A DNA stretch of 64,000 nt, from the NCBI GenBank assembly GCA_026712715.1, contig JAPOPW010000012.1:62001-126000 (forward strand), written 5' to 3'. This DNA is from Immundisolibacterales bacterium. GTDB taxonomy: Bacteria > Pseudomonadota > Gammaproteobacteria > HK1. The notes under the pieces are model-generated. The model saw only the letters and a program-made list of their open reading frames with translations. It made no database searches and had not been told where the DNA came from. Position numbers and translations under genes: made by a program. Of this stretch, positions 1 through 9,201 are shown in pieces (position 1 is the first letter of the stretch; each line of letters starts with the position of its first letter).

Positions 1-820
1 GACTCGGGATCTCCCCTTCCAGGGTGAACCGGGGGAGGTCCACCTCAGGGTCCGGATAGAGGACCGAGGACAGCAGCGCGCGGCTGTAGGGGTGCAGCGG
101 ACGCTCGAAGATCGCCTCGGTCTCGCCGGTCTCCACGATCTTCCCGAGGTACATGATCGCCACCCGGTCGCAGACGCGCCGCACCGCGGTGAGATCATGG
201 CTGATGAAGAGGTAGGAGACCCCGAGGTCCGCTCGCAGATCGGAGAGCAGATCGAGGACCTCGGCCCGCACCGAGACGTCGAGGGCCGAGGTCGGCTCGT
301 CCAGCACCACCAGGTCCGGCCGGGTGGCGAGCGCCCGCGCGATGCCGATCCGCTGCTGCTGTCCGGCGCTGAACTGATGAGGATAGCGGTTCATCGTGCC
401 CGATCCGAGCCGCACGAGGTCGAGGATTTCGGCGACTCTATCCAGTCGCTCCGCCGGTCCCGCCGATCCGGCGAGCTTCAGGGGTTCTTCCACGATCGCC
501 CCGATGCGCATCCGCGGGCTCAGCGAGTCGTACGGCTCCTGGAAGACCATCTGGATGCGCGGACGCAGGGCGCGAAACGACCGGGGCTCCATCGCGAGGA
601 GATCCATGCCGTCGAATCGAATCGCTCCCGCGGTCGGTTGGATGAGGCGAAGGATGCACCGCCCGGTCGTCGTCTTTCCCGAGCCGCTCTCTCCGACGAG
701 GGCGAGGGCTTCGCCCCCCCCGATCTCGAACGACACGTCGTTGACGGCCTGGACCTTCCGGCGCCGGTCCATCGGGAAGTGCTTGACCAGCCCGTCGACG
801 GCGAGGAGGGGGCCGGACAT
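1..820 (-). CDS. Peptide-type ABC transporter ATPase (OppF/DppF-like), cut by window edge
   Basis: Second cytoplasmic ATPase of a peptide/opine/nickel-type importer, which powers uptake through the two permeases encoded upstream. The frame is open from the ATG at 820 to the window edge, about 273 codons. Visible motifs are Walker A GESGSGKT (residues 43-50), a Walker B ending in LDEPTSALD, and the C-terminal HPYSRALL motif typical of OppF/DppF. The ABC signature reads FSAGQQQR, with Ala where the family usually has Gly. The start overlaps the upstream ATPase stop (ATGA), so the two are translationally coupled. The 3' end lies outside the window. The transported substrate cannot be told from the ATPase. 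Confidence 0.9.
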   Translation of the reverse strand, partial: MSGPLLAVDGLVKHFPMDRRRKVQAVNDVSFEIGGGEALALVGESGSGKTTTGRCILRLIQPTAGAIRFDGMDLLAMEPRSFRALRPRIQMVFQEPYDSLSPRMRIGAIVEEPLKLAGSAGPAERLDRVAEILDLVRLGSGTMNRYPHQFSAGQQQRIGIARALATRPDLVVLDEPTSALDVSVRAEVLDLLSDLRADLGVSYLFISHDLTAVRRVCDRVAIMYLGKIVETGETEAIFERPLHPYSRALLSSVLYPDPEVDLPRFTLEGEIPS

Positions 821-1800
821 CAGACCGCGACCTCGCCGTGCGCGATGGCCGCCGCCCGGAGGCAGCGAACCCATCGGCCGGCGGCAGGCTCCGCCGGGCC
901 GGGGATCGACGCTTCGCACGCGGGCTCCGCGAGGGCGCAGCGCGGCGCGTAGGAGCAGCCGTCAAGCGCGGGAGGAAGCAGCGCCGTCGCCTCGGCGCGT
1001 CCGACGGCCCGGTCCCTCGCCGCCGCCGCGGCGCGCAGCAGCCGCGCGCTGTAGGGATGGAGCGGCTGGCGAAAGAACGTCCCCACCTCGGCCTGCTCGA
1101 CGATCCGGCCCGCGTACATCACCGCGACGTCCCGGCAATAGTGGGCAACGACGCCGAGATCGCGCGAAACGATGAGCGCGGCGGCCCCCCGGTCGCGAAC
1201 GAGGCCGCGGATCAGATCGAGGATCTGGCGCGAGATCGTCACGTCGAGGCCGGCCGTCGGCTCGTCGATGAGGAGGATCTTCGAATCGTGGGCGAGCGCC
1301 ATCGCGATGATGATCCGCTGGCACATCCCGCCGCTCATTTCGTGTGGATACCCGGCAAGACGAAGCTCCGGGTCGGGGATCCCGACCATGCCGAGGAGCT
1401 CGACCGCGCGCGCCATCGCCGCCTCCTTGCTCACGTCGGCGTGGGCGCGGATGACCTTGGCGATCTGGTCGCCAATCGTCGTCAGCGGATTGAGGTGCTT
1501 GCGCGGCTCGGGGGTGGTGAGCGCGATGTCCCTGCCCCGAATGCGTTCGAGCTCGGCTTCGCCGTACTCGAGGAGGTTCGCGCCCTCGTACTCGATCCGT
1601 CCGCCGTCAATCGCGAACGGCGCGTCGAGCAGGCCGAGCACCGCACGCACGAGCACGGTCTTGCCCGAGCCGGATTCCCCAACGACCCCGATGGTCTGCC
1701 CCGGCTCCAGATCGAGGGAGATCCCGTGCAGGATTGCCGTCCGGCCGCGGTCCGTTTCGAACGAGACGTGCAGGTCGTCGATGGCGAGGAGAGTCGGCAT
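820..1800 (-). CDS. Peptide-type ABC transporter ATPase (OppD/DppD-like)
   Basis: First ATPase of the importer, 326 aa, the usual length for OppD/DppD. Walker A GESGSGKT is at residues 41-48, followed by signature MSGGMCQR, Walker B LLIDEPTAGLD and a C-terminal oligopeptide-transporter extension with the Cys-containing motif YAPRCALAEPACE. That extension is seen in peptide, nickel and glutathione importers. The gene starts 15 nt after the upstream permease stop and overlaps the next ATPase by one base, so it is part of a five-gene operon on this strand. Confidence 0.93.
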   Translation of the reverse strand: MPTLLAIDDLHVSFETDRGRTAILHGISLDLEPGQTIGVVGESGSGKTVLVRAVLGLLDAPFAIDGGRIEYEGANLLEYGEAELERIRGRDIALTTPEPRKHLNPLTTIGDQIAKVIRAHADVSKEAAMARAVELLGMVGIPDPELRLAGYPHEMSGGMCQRIIIAMALAHDSKILLIDEPTAGLDVTISRQILDLIRGLVRDRGAAALIVSRDLGVVAHYCRDVAVMYAGRIVEQAEVGTFFRQPLHPYSARLLRAAAAARDRAVGRAEATALLPPALDGCSYAPRCALAEPACEASIPGPAEPAAGRWVRCLRAAAIAHGEVAV

Positions 1801-1815
1801 CCGCCCCAGTCCGAT

Positions 1816-2745
1816 CTAGACCCGCTTGGTCGGATCGAGGAATTCCTTCAATCCGTCGCCGACGAGGGCGTAGCCGAGAATGGAGATGCCGAGCGCGATG
1901 CCCGGAAAGAGGGCCGTCCACCACTGCCCGGTCATCATGTTGGGGGCGCCGATCGCGATCATCGAGCCCCATTCCGGGGTGGGGACCGGCACCCCGGCGC
2001 CGACGAAGCTGAGCCCGGAGGTCAGCAGGATGGAGAACCCGATGGTCGGCGAGATGTTGGCCACGGGCGGGGTCAGCGCGTTCGGCAGCACGTGGAAGAA
2101 CGCGATCCGCCACTCCGAGTTGCCGGCGCACCGCGCCGCTTCGATGAACGGGCGCTCGCGCACCTGGAGCACCGCGCCGCGCGTGATGCGAAGGAAGAAC
2201 GGGATGTTGAGGAACGCGAGGGCGGCGATGACGTTGATCGCCCCCGGCCCCCGGAACCCGACGAGGGCGAGGGCGAAGATGAACACCGGGAATGCCTGCA
2301 CGATGTCGGCGGCGCGCATGATCCCTTCGCTCGCGTAGCGCGCGAGACCGCGCTCGCCGCCGAAGAATCCCGAGATGACCCCGAGCAGCACGCCGAACAC
2401 GAAGGCGATGAAGGTCGAGACGAGGGCGATCGTCAAGTCGATGCGGGGCGCCGCGATGACCCGGGAGAAGATGTCCATGTTCGAGACGTCGGTTCCGAAC
2501 GGGTGCCGCCACGAGGGCGGCTGCAGGGTATCGCCGGGCAGCGCGGTCTCGGTCGGATAGGGGCCGATATACGGGCCGACCGCGGCGAGGAACACGGTAA
2601 TGCCGACGATCGCGAGGCCGGTGAGAAAGGCCGGCCGCTGGCCGACGAAACGGGCGAAGGTGTGCAGCCCGCCCGCCCGGGGGATGGGAGCGGCGGCGGC
2701 AATCCCCCCGCTCGCGGGCGACGGCACCTGCACCGCCTCGCTCAT
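1816..2745 (-). CDS. Peptide-type ABC permease (DppC-like)
   Basis: Inner-membrane permease of the BPD_transp_1 family, 309 aa from the ATG at 2745. This start is preceded by GGTGGA and gives MSEAVQVP; an upstream in-frame start at 2778 is less attractive. The protein has an N-terminal membrane segment (FLTGLAIVGITVFLA), a DppC-type extracytoplasmic region and further hydrophobic helices. An EAA-like cytoplasmic loop contains EAARCAG, the site that contacts the ATPases. It pairs with the DppB-like permease upstream. Confidence 0.9.
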   Translation of the reverse strand: MSEAVQVPSPASGGIAAAAPIPRAGGLHTFARFVGQRPAFLTGLAIVGITVFLAAVGPYIGPYPTETALPGDTLQPPSWRHPFGTDVSNMDIFSRVIAAPRIDLTIALVSTFIAFVFGVLLGVISGFFGGERGLARYASEGIMRAADIVQAFPVFIFALALVGFRGPGAINVIAALAFLNIPFFLRITRGAVLQVRERPFIEAARCAGNSEWRIAFFHVLPNALTPPVANISPTIGFSILLTSGLSFVGAGVPVPTPEWGSMIAIGAPNMMTGQWWTALFPGIALGISILGYALVGDGLKEFLDPTKRV

Positions 2746-2847
2746 TCCACCGGTGCCTCGCCTGGCCCCGGCGCGCAACGCGCATTGCGCACTGCCTCCG
2801 TCATCTCCGATGTCCTTCCCTCGTCACCCACGTGCATCCGCCGTCGC

Positions 2848-3855
2848 CTACTTGATCCGGGGGTCGACGACGAAGTACGCGAGGTCGACGACGAGGAAGA
2901 CGAGCATGGTGAACACGGCCGACAGCAGCACGACGCCCTGCAGGGCCGCGTAGTCCGAGTTCACCACCGACTGCACCGCATACTGGCCGAGACCGCCCCA
3001 CGCGAACACCGTCTCCACGAGGACGGCGCCCCCGAGGAGGAACCAGGCGAGGATGCCGGTCACCGTGATGATCGGGGGCATCGCGTTGCGCAGGGCATAC
3101 CGCCACTGCATGAGCCGCGGGAGCCCGGCTGCGCGTGCGTAGACGACGAACTCCGAACCGAGCATGTCCTCCATCGCCGAACGCGCGTTCTTGAGCACGA
3201 GCGGCATGTAGATGAAGACGAGCGTGAGCACGGGGAGGAAGAGGTGCGACGCGGAAGAGAAGAATGCGGCCCAGTTCGCGGTCAACAGAGCGTCGACGGT
3301 GTACATGCCGGTGATCGTCTCGGGTGTCGACACCATGAGGTCGATCCGCCCGATCGGGCCCGGCAGCAGGCCGAGGTGAAAGAAGAAGACGAAGATCGCG
3401 ATGAGCGCGAACCAGAAGTCCGGGAGCGCCCCGGCCATCATCCCGTAGAGGAACACCGCCCGGTTGATGATGCCCCGCTTCCGGATCGCGGTGTAGACGC
3501 CGAGTGGCACCCCGATGAGGACCGAGAAGACCACCGCGTACCCGATGAGCTCCATGGTGGCCGGCAAGCGCTGCCGAACGTCGGTCATCACCGGCTGCGA
3601 GGTGCGCAGGGACATGCCGAAGTCCCCCCGGATCACGCGTTCGATGTAGCGTACGTACTGGACGTGTATCGGCTGGTCGAGCCCGAGCTGGCGGCGCACC
3701 TCCTCCACCCGTTCCTTGGTCGCGAACGGCCCGGTGTAGAGAAAGGTCGGCTCGCCCGGCATCTGGCGGACGAGGAAGAACACGATGAGCGACACGAGCA
3801 GGAGCTGCACCGGAAGAAGCAGCAGCCGTCGTGCGATATAGCGTGCGAAGCGCAT
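2848..3855 (-). CDS. Peptide-type ABC permease (DppB-like)
   Basis: Inner-membrane permease, 335 aa, with the N-terminal layout of DppB/OppB: a basic start (MRFARYIARRL), a long hydrophobic helix ending FFLVRQMPG, then a periplasmic domain and further helices. The EAA-type loop reads VVYARAAGLP. It lies between the SBP gene (240-nt gap holding a strong hairpin) and the DppC-like permease, about 100 nt away with a smaller inverted repeat at 2773-2790. It forms the heterodimeric channel with the downstream permease. Confidence 0.92.
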   Translation of the reverse strand: MRFARYIARRLLLLPVQLLLVSLIVFFLVRQMPGEPTFLYTGPFATKERVEEVRRQLGLDQPIHVQYVRYIERVIRGDFGMSLRTSQPVMTDVRQRLPATMELIGYAVVFSVLIGVPLGVYTAIRKRGIINRAVFLYGMMAGALPDFWFALIAIFVFFFHLGLLPGPIGRIDLMVSTPETITGMYTVDALLTANWAAFFSSASHLFLPVLTLVFIYMPLVLKNARSAMEDMLGSEFVVYARAAGLPRLMQWRYALRNAMPPIITVTGILAWFLLGGAVLVETVFAWGGLGQYAVQSVVNSDYAALQGVVLLSAVFTMLVFLVVDLAYFVVDPRIK

Positions 3856-3992
3856 GCTATCGGCGAACGGGCTCGGCCGGCGGCGGCCCGGAACAACCCC
3901 CTCCGCGGGAACGGGCGGCCGGCGCCGGGGCGAGCATCAAAGGGCTGTCCCCGACGCTCTCCGCGAAAGCCGAGCGCCGGGGCGGACCCGGT

Positions 3993-4017
3993 TCCGCCCC
4001 CGCGCCGCGGGGGCGGA
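3993..4017 (-). terminator. Perfect 11-bp GC hairpin after the SBP gene
   Basis: Arms at 3993-4003 and 4007-4017 are perfectly complementary (11 bp) around a 3-nt loop. On the minus strand it lies about 80 nt past the SBP stop and before the first permease. There is no T-run, so it is better read as an mRNA-stabilising or attenuating hairpin than as a classical terminator. Confidence 0.55.
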
Positions 4018-4095
4018 CCTCGACTCCCCTGTCCGGACCCCGCCGGGCGTCCCGGCGAGGTCCGTTCCCTTCATTGCGAACCGATCGGCTTCAGG

Positions 4096-5733
4096 TCACT
4101 TGTAGAGCCGGTCGAAGTGGATGTTGTTGTCGGGATACCACGAGAATCCCTTCCACTCCGCCTTGAGCGCCTCGCGCCAACCGGGGTTGACGAGGAAGAT
4201 CCACGGCACCGTCTCCGCCACCCGCTCCTGGATGCGCAGGTCCATCGCCAGGCGCTCCGGCCCGAAGTCGGTGACGAACATCTTCTCCGTCAGCTCATTC
4301 AGCTCGGGGTCGTCGTTCTGCACCGCGTCCATCACGTTCACCTCCGGGTGGGTCAGGTAGACCCAGGCGGTGTAGCCGGTGTCCGCGATCCACGGCCACT
4401 GGAAGTTGTCGCAGTGGGCCATCTGCTTGCGGCTGAACTTGGTGTCCGAGTACACGGCGGACGGCAGGCCCTGTAGCTGCACCCGGATCCCGATCTTCTC
4501 GAAGTTGCTCTTGATGAGGGTGCAGGTCTCCTCCATCTCGGAGATCGCCTTGTCGTACGAGATGGTCATGTCGAACCCGTCCGGGTATCCCGCCTCCGCG
4601 AGCAGCATCTTCGCCTTTTCGAGGTCCTCCTCGTACACCCAGAACTTGTCCGTCGCGTTCGGATAGATCTGCGGCGTGATCGTCTTGATCCGTTGGCCGC
4701 GGCCGAAGTAGACCTTCTGGTGGATGTCCTCGTAGGGAACCGCGTAGGCGAGCGCCCGGCGGACCTCCGCCTTGGCCATGATCTCGTTGGTCTGCACCGG
4801 GCCGAAGTAGGGGATGAAGTTCCCCGGGTGGAATGCAACCTGAAGATTCGGGTCGTTCTCCACCTCCCGGTACTCGCGCTGGCGAAGCCGCATCGCATAG
4901 TCGACCTGACCGCGCTTGAGGAGCGCAAGGCGGGTCGCCGAATCGGGCACGATCTTGGCGATGACCTTGCCGACCGCGGGCCGCGGCTCGAAATTGGGGT
5001 TCCGCACCAGGATCAGCTCCTGGCCCGGGGTGTGGCTCTCGAGGTGGTAGGGCCCGAAGCCCGCCGTGTTGCTCTTCAGCCACTCCTTCGCCCACGGGTC
5101 GTCCGCCGTCGCGTGCTTCATCGCCTCGGTGGAATCGAACACCCCGCCGTAGTAGTTCATGGCGAGTAGCTGCAGGAAGAGCGGGTTCTTCGCCTTGATC
5201 CTGAACTGGACGGTGTAGGGGTCCGGACAGGAGACGTCCTCGTGCTTGTCGATGAGGAGCACCTTGGTGAAGAAGAACTTGACCGCCTTCATCTCGAAGC
5301 CGCGCTCCCAGCTCCAGCGGTGGTCCTCGCAGGTCATCTCGTTGCCCGCGTAGCTGACGATGCCCTTGCGGAGCTTGAACCGCCAGATGGTTCCGTCCTC
5401 GGACTCCTCCCAGCTCTCCGCCCAGCGGCCGGTGACCTGCTTCTCGCCTTCCTGGTTGACCCCAGCGCCGCACGTTCCGTGCTCGGGGTACCAGACCGAT
5501 ACGTACTGGACGAGGTCGCCCGCGTACGTGTTGTACATGATGTTCTCGACTTCCATCGTGAACGCAATCTCGTCCACGGCGGGCGGGCTTGCCGCATAGG
5601 CGGCGATCAGGGTGTGGTCCTGATCGGAGGGCGGCGGGGCCATGCAGTCGATTTCCGCATGGGCGGCGCTTCCGAGAGCGAACGCTCCCGTCGCCGCGAA
5701 TGCCGCGATGCTTCGACGAATTGTTGTCTTCAC
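4096..5733 (-). CDS. ABC transporter peptide/opine-type substrate-binding protein
   Basis: Periplasmic SBP of family 5 (DppA/OppA/NikA class), 545 aa, a normal length. It has a Sec signal peptide: basic MKTTIRRS, a hydrophobic stretch, and cleavage after AHA near residue 27. The mature part shows family 5 features, including RWAESWEESEDGTIWRFKLR and CEDHRWSWERGF, the region where this class carries its signature. It is the first gene of the five-gene importer operon. Ligand identity (peptide, opine, glutathione or other) cannot be assigned by eye. Confidence 0.92.
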   Translation of the reverse strand: MKTTIRRSIAAFAATGAFALGSAAHAEIDCMAPPPSDQDHTLIAAYAASPPAVDEIAFTMEVENIMYNTYAGDLVQYVSVWYPEHGTCGAGVNQEGEKQVTGRWAESWEESEDGTIWRFKLRKGIVSYAGNEMTCEDHRWSWERGFEMKAVKFFFTKVLLIDKHEDVSCPDPYTVQFRIKAKNPLFLQLLAMNYYGGVFDSTEAMKHATADDPWAKEWLKSNTAGFGPYHLESHTPGQELILVRNPNFEPRPAVGKVIAKIVPDSATRLALLKRGQVDYAMRLRQREYREVENDPNLQVAFHPGNFIPYFGPVQTNEIMAKAEVRRALAYAVPYEDIHQKVYFGRGQRIKTITPQIYPNATDKFWVYEEDLEKAKMLLAEAGYPDGFDMTISYDKAISEMEETCTLIKSNFEKIGIRVQLQGLPSAVYSDTKFSRKQMAHCDNFQWPWIADTGYTAWVYLTHPEVNVMDAVQNDDPELNELTEKMFVTDFGPERLAMDLRIQERVAETVPWIFLVNPGWREALKAEWKGFSWYPDNNIHFDRLYK

Positions 5734-5958
5734 GTCGTTCTTCTCCCTGGTCCAATTTCAATTCCGGAAGTCCGGAGCGGACTCCCGGCATCGCCCGCCT
5801 TCGCGGAGCCGGGTACTCCGTTCACCTGGCGCGGGGCGGACCGTGTCCCAATGTTCGCACGTTCTCGCGACGCACGCCGACGGGACGGGTTCGGGCCACG
5901 CACGGCCCCCGACCCGGGTCGACCGAGCCTCGCGGTACGTGGCCGGCGGGCAGTCGTG

Positions 5959-6960
5959 TCAGGCGTCCGCGTCGCGGGTGGCGGGGACGTACAGCGCGGT
6001 CGCGGCGCGCAGGGCATCGGCCACCTCGGCGCGGAGGGCCGGGGGGCCGAGCACCTCGACCTCCGGACCGTACTTGAGGATGTTCATGACGAGCTCGCGG
6101 GATTCGGTGTAGGGCACCTTGAGCTCGTAGCGGCCGCTCTCGTCGAAGGTGCCCTCCTGACGCGAGTGCCAGACCTCGTCGGCCACCCAGCGCGACTGCA
6201 TCTCGGTGAAGCGGAGGTGGGCCAGGCGGGGACGCCCCTTCCCGGCAAAGATCCCGTAGCCGGCTCCTAGGTCGCGGTCGAGGGTGAAGTCCGCGATGTC
6301 GCGGGCGGGCTCGTCGACCACCGCCGCGTGGCGGACGCAGTCGAGGGCGAAGCTCCGAAGGTCGTTTCGCAGGTGGCACCACGCGTCGAGGTACCAGTTC
6401 TCGCGGTAGTGCACGAGGCGCTGCGGAGAAAGGGTTCGCTCGAGGGTCTCGTCGCGCGGGCGGCTGTAGTGGACGACGCGCACCCGGCGGCGCGCGAGCA
6501 GCGCCTCGCAGATGGTACCGAACTGCGCGGATCGGACCTCGCGGCGGGGCGCGTGCAGGATCCGGACCCTCCGCGCCACTTCCGGAGCCCCCCCATCGCC
6601 TTCACCGCCGAGGAGCGCCCGCGCCCGTTCGATCAACGGCTCGACGTGCGGCCCGAGGAGGCCCGGGTGGACCCTCTCGAGGAGCTCTCGGAGCGCGAGG
6701 AGCGCCCGGATCTCGGTCTCGTTCAGCCACAGCCCCGGAAGGGAGTAGCGGGGCGCGGCCGGGGCCGGCTCCACGAACCGATAGCCGCCGGCGCTCCGAT
6801 CCCACGCGATCGGTGCGTGCAGGCGGTCGCGGAGATACTCGAGATCGCGCTTGAAGGTGGCGCGCGAGATCCCGAGCTCTCCGAGAAAGCTCTCGATGGA
6901 GACGACCCCGCGCTCCCTGAGCAGGGCGTCAATCCGGTAGAAGCGTTCGGTCCGGTCCAT
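5959..6960 (-). CDS. WYL-domain transcriptional regulator
   Basis: Transcription factor of 333 aa. Residues 1-60 form a winged HTH of the DeoR-like type (FLGELGISRATFKRDLEYL), followed by a WYL effector domain with the diagnostic WYL triplet at residues 189-191 and a C-terminal WCX-like region. The start at 6960 is supported by AGGAGG about 9 nt upstream. The same frame stays open to 8508, but that part is antisense to the dioxygenase gene and is not used. The gene is divergent from the TauD-like dioxygenase (198-nt gap) and upstream of the ABC operon on the same strand, so either could be its target. Confidence 0.9.
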   Translation of the reverse strand: MDRTERFYRIDALLRERGVVSIESFLGELGISRATFKRDLEYLRDRLHAPIAWDRSAGGYRFVEPAPAAPRYSLPGLWLNETEIRALLALRELLERVHPGLLGPHVEPLIERARALLGGEGDGGAPEVARRVRILHAPRREVRSAQFGTICEALLARRRVRVVHYSRPRDETLERTLSPQRLVHYRENWYLDAWCHLRNDLRSFALDCVRHAAVVDEPARDIADFTLDRDLGAGYGIFAGKGRPRLAHLRFTEMQSRWVADEVWHSRQEGTFDESGRYELKVPYTESRELVMNILKYGPEVEVLGPPALRAEVADALRAATALYVPATRDADA

Positions 6961-7158
6961 TCGCCCGCCTCCTGGAGGCGACCCATTCGGCCTGCCGACC
7001 CAATCGGGCTCGGGCGTGGCTGCGAAATGGTAACCGCGTGGCACGTGGACAGCCGCCACGAGCCTCCATAGACTCGCCGGAGCGGCATTCGACCTCTCCG
7101 CGCCGAACGGCCCGGCGGGCCGCTTGCAGCAATCTCGAGCAGCAGGAAGACCGAAACG

Positions 7159-8310
7159 ATGGCAACCGTTAGCGCGTCCCGCTCGGCGGAAATCCCCACC
7201 CCGTCCGCCCGCCCGCCAAGCGCCCCGCCGCCCGTCCCCGGCGCAACCGCCCTCGCGGAAATGGAGGCGGGGGAGCTCCCGCGCCGCTACGACGGGCCGG
7301 CGGCCTGGACGGGAGCCGAGATGCGCGAGCGCGACGATTGGATCGTGCGGCTCACGGCGGCGGATCGCGCGGAGCTGGACACAGCATGGCGCGCGACCTC
7401 GCATCTTCCGATCGAGGGAATCGGGCCCGGAGACTTCCTCCTCCCCGACCTCGGCCCGCGGCTCCTCGCGCTCCGCGACGAGATCATCGAAGGGCGCGGC
7501 TTCGTGCTCCTTCGCGGCCTCGACATCGAGGGCTGGCCGATCGAGCGCACCGCGCGCACCTACTGGGGGCTCGGCTCGTGGTTCGGCCGGGCGGTGTCCC
7601 AGAACGCGATGGGACACGTCCTCGGGCACGTCCGCGACCTCGATTTCCACACCCGCGATCCGAACGTGCGCACCTACCAGACCACCGAGCGCCAGTTCTA
7701 TCACTCGGACTCGTGCGACATCGTGGGGCTGCTGTGCGTCCAGCCGGCGAAACGGGGAGGCCTGAGCAGCATCGTGAGCTCGGTGACCCTCTACAACGAG
7801 ATGGCGCGCCGGCGCCCCGAGCTGGCCGCCGTCCTTTCCGAGCCGGTACCGTTCGACCGCCGGGGCGAGGTCCCCGAGAACGAGGAACCGTTCTTCCTGA
7901 ACGCGGTGTTCAACCACCACGCGGGGCTCGTCTCGAGCTACGTCTCGAGGCGCTACATCGAGTCCTCGCAACGCCACCCGAGCGCGCCCCGGATCACCGC
8001 GCTCCACGTCGACGCCATGGATCTCCTCGACGAGCTCGCCGAGGACCCGGAGCTGCATCTCGACATGGAGTTCAGACCCGGCGACATCCAGCTCCTCCAC
8101 AACCACACGATCTTCCACGATCGCACCGCGTTCGAGGACTGGCCGGAACCGGAACGCAAGCGGCATCTCCTTCGCCTGTGGCTCTGTCCCCCGAACGGCC
8201 GGCCCCTCCCCGATCGCTACGCGGCCCGCTGGGGCGGCACCACCATCGGCGACCGGGGCGGGATCGTCTGCCCCGGCACGAAGCACCACGCGCCGCTTGC
8301 CCCGGTTTGA
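7159..8310 (+). CDS. TauD/TfdA-family Fe(II)/2-oxoglutarate-dependent dioxygenase
   Basis: Non-haem iron, 2-oxoglutarate-dependent oxygenase of 383 aa. The metal triad is visible: HSD with His182 and Asp184, and a distal His near residue 320 in IFHDRTAF. An Arg-rich segment (RKRHLLRLWL) follows and is expected to bind 2-oxoglutarate. The C-terminal PPNGRPLPDRYAARWG region is common in uncharacterised TauD-like proteins. The first 30 residues are low-complexity Pro/Ala. It is divergent from the WYL regulator, its most likely controller. No taurine or 2,4-D genes adjoin, so the substrate is unknown. Confidence 0.9.
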   Translation: MATVSASRSAEIPTPSARPPSAPPPVPGATALAEMEAGELPRRYDGPAAWTGAEMRERDDWIVRLTAADRAELDTAWRATSHLPIEGIGPGDFLLPDLGPRLLALRDEIIEGRGFVLLRGLDIEGWPIERTARTYWGLGSWFGRAVSQNAMGHVLGHVRDLDFHTRDPNVRTYQTTERQFYHSDSCDIVGLLCVQPAKRGGLSSIVSSVTLYNEMARRRPELAAVLSEPVPFDRRGEVPENEEPFFLNAVFNHHAGLVSSYVSRRYIESSQRHPSAPRITALHVDAMDLLDELAEDPELHLDMEFRPGDIQLLHNHTIFHDRTAFEDWPEPERKRHLLRLWLCPPNGRPLPDRYAARWGGTTIGDRGGIVCPGTKHHAPLAPV

Positions 8311-8411
8311 CCCGAGCGACGGTGTCCGAATCGCGCGGCGCACATCCGATTGAAGTGCGTCCCCGCATTCGGAGACCGTCGCTTCGCCGGTTCGTCGGGC
8401 GCTCCATAGTA

Positions 8412-8615
8412 TTGTGATTGTTTGAAATTTCCGGGGCGGCGGGCGATGCTCTCCCGCACGCCCGTCCAAGCTGACGGGCTCTCGAGTGCTTCGACCGGAA
8501 TTCGCCACGGAACCCGCGGCAGGAGCCGTGTCGCCGGTAACGTGCCTTCGCGGACAAGCCGATGGGCCGGGGTGATGCAGATCCCGATCCGGTGCGCCAC
8601 TTCTTGCGCGTCGAT
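8412..8615 (-). pseudogene. Fragment of recombinase-type C-terminal helix-turn-helix
   Basis: The minus-strand frame reads a recognisable HTH segment: AQEVAHRIGI, then HRLVREGTLPATRLLP, then PWRIPVEALES and RRPGNFKQSQY. This pattern resembles the HTH tail found at the C-terminus of some phage/transposon serine recombinases and excisionase-like proteins. No catalytic domain lies upstream and the surrounding frame is not protein-like, so I read it as a decayed mobile-element piece. The family assignment is from memory of the pattern and is uncertain. Confidence 0.35.
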
Positions 8616-8959
8616 CGGCTCCGGGCCTGCCGTGGCAGGGTTGAACCCGGCGATACTCTCCCGCCCGAGCGCCGATGAACTCGAGCCGCTACGGCTACCC
8701 GCTGGAGCGACAGTCGCCGGGTGGAGTTCGCACTCGCCAGGCAAGGGCGCCTTGCAAGGCGCGCTGTCTCGATGTCGTTGACAAGCTTCGATCCACTGCA
8801 AACGTGCGGATTGGCAAATCGGTATCTTGTATGATGATCATCATGGCAATAATGAAATTCAATATTTCTGCTCAAAAAAGTCCATACGTTGCTCTTTATT
8901 CAATTTCCGAGCCCCGAAACGGGGTCGATACCTACTGATGCAGATATGAAGACCATCAT

Positions 8960-8989
8960 GAAACATATTATCCGAATCGGGAAACATAT
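8960..8989. repeat. Direct repeat GAAACATAT, two copies 21 bp apart
   Basis: GAAACATAT occurs at 8960-8968 and again at 8981-8989. The 21-bp period is two helical turns, so both copies face the same side of DNA. It lies about 210 nt upstream of the sensor gene in AT-rich DNA and could be a regulator-binding site. Confidence 0.3.
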
Positions 8990-9201
8990 ATAACTCAGAC
9001 CAATTCAATTTATTCGATGAACCCGGTGGTGGTGACCCGGAACCCCGACATATAGTCATCTGCAGTCCACGCACCTCGGGTCTGACGATAGCCGTGCTTG
9101 CATCACGAATACGCGTCAGTTCATGAAACCACGCCTAGCCCGGAAATCTCACCAACTTCCTGCTGCGGACGCCGATCCATGCGCTGGTGGGCACGGCGGC
9201 A

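Larger units (their letters stand above)
8311..9201. other. 891-base gap: composition shift, probable remnant region
   Basis: No convincing intact gene is seen. The left half holds a minus-strand HTH fragment (8412-8615). From about 8780 to 9120 the DNA becomes clearly AT-rich compared with the rest of the window. It contains a perfect 14-bp palindrome at 8831-8844, a CCCCG-AAA-CGGGG hairpin at 8912-8924 and two copies of a 9-bp repeat. Short frames here (for example 8675-8938) match nothing I recognise. This looks like a remnant of transferred DNA plus the promoter region of the sensor gene at 9202. Confidence 0.5.

Noticed and set aside
2773-2790. GCGCAA/TTGCGC hairpin between the two peptide permeases
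   Set aside because: Only 6 bp in very GC-rich DNA; mentioned with the permease but not strong enough as its own feature.
838-4476. 1212-codon open frame on the plus strand
   Set aside because: Antisense to four clear ABC genes; its residues are Arg/Glu/Asp-rich noise typical of high-GC shadow frames.
6961-8508. N-terminal extension of the WYL frame
   Set aside because: Antisense to the TauD-like gene; the ATG at 6960 has a good ribosome-binding site and normal WYL length.
8675-8938. 87-codon plus-strand frame in the AT-rich gap
   Set aside because: No recognisable motif and no clear ribosome-binding site; crosses the composition change.
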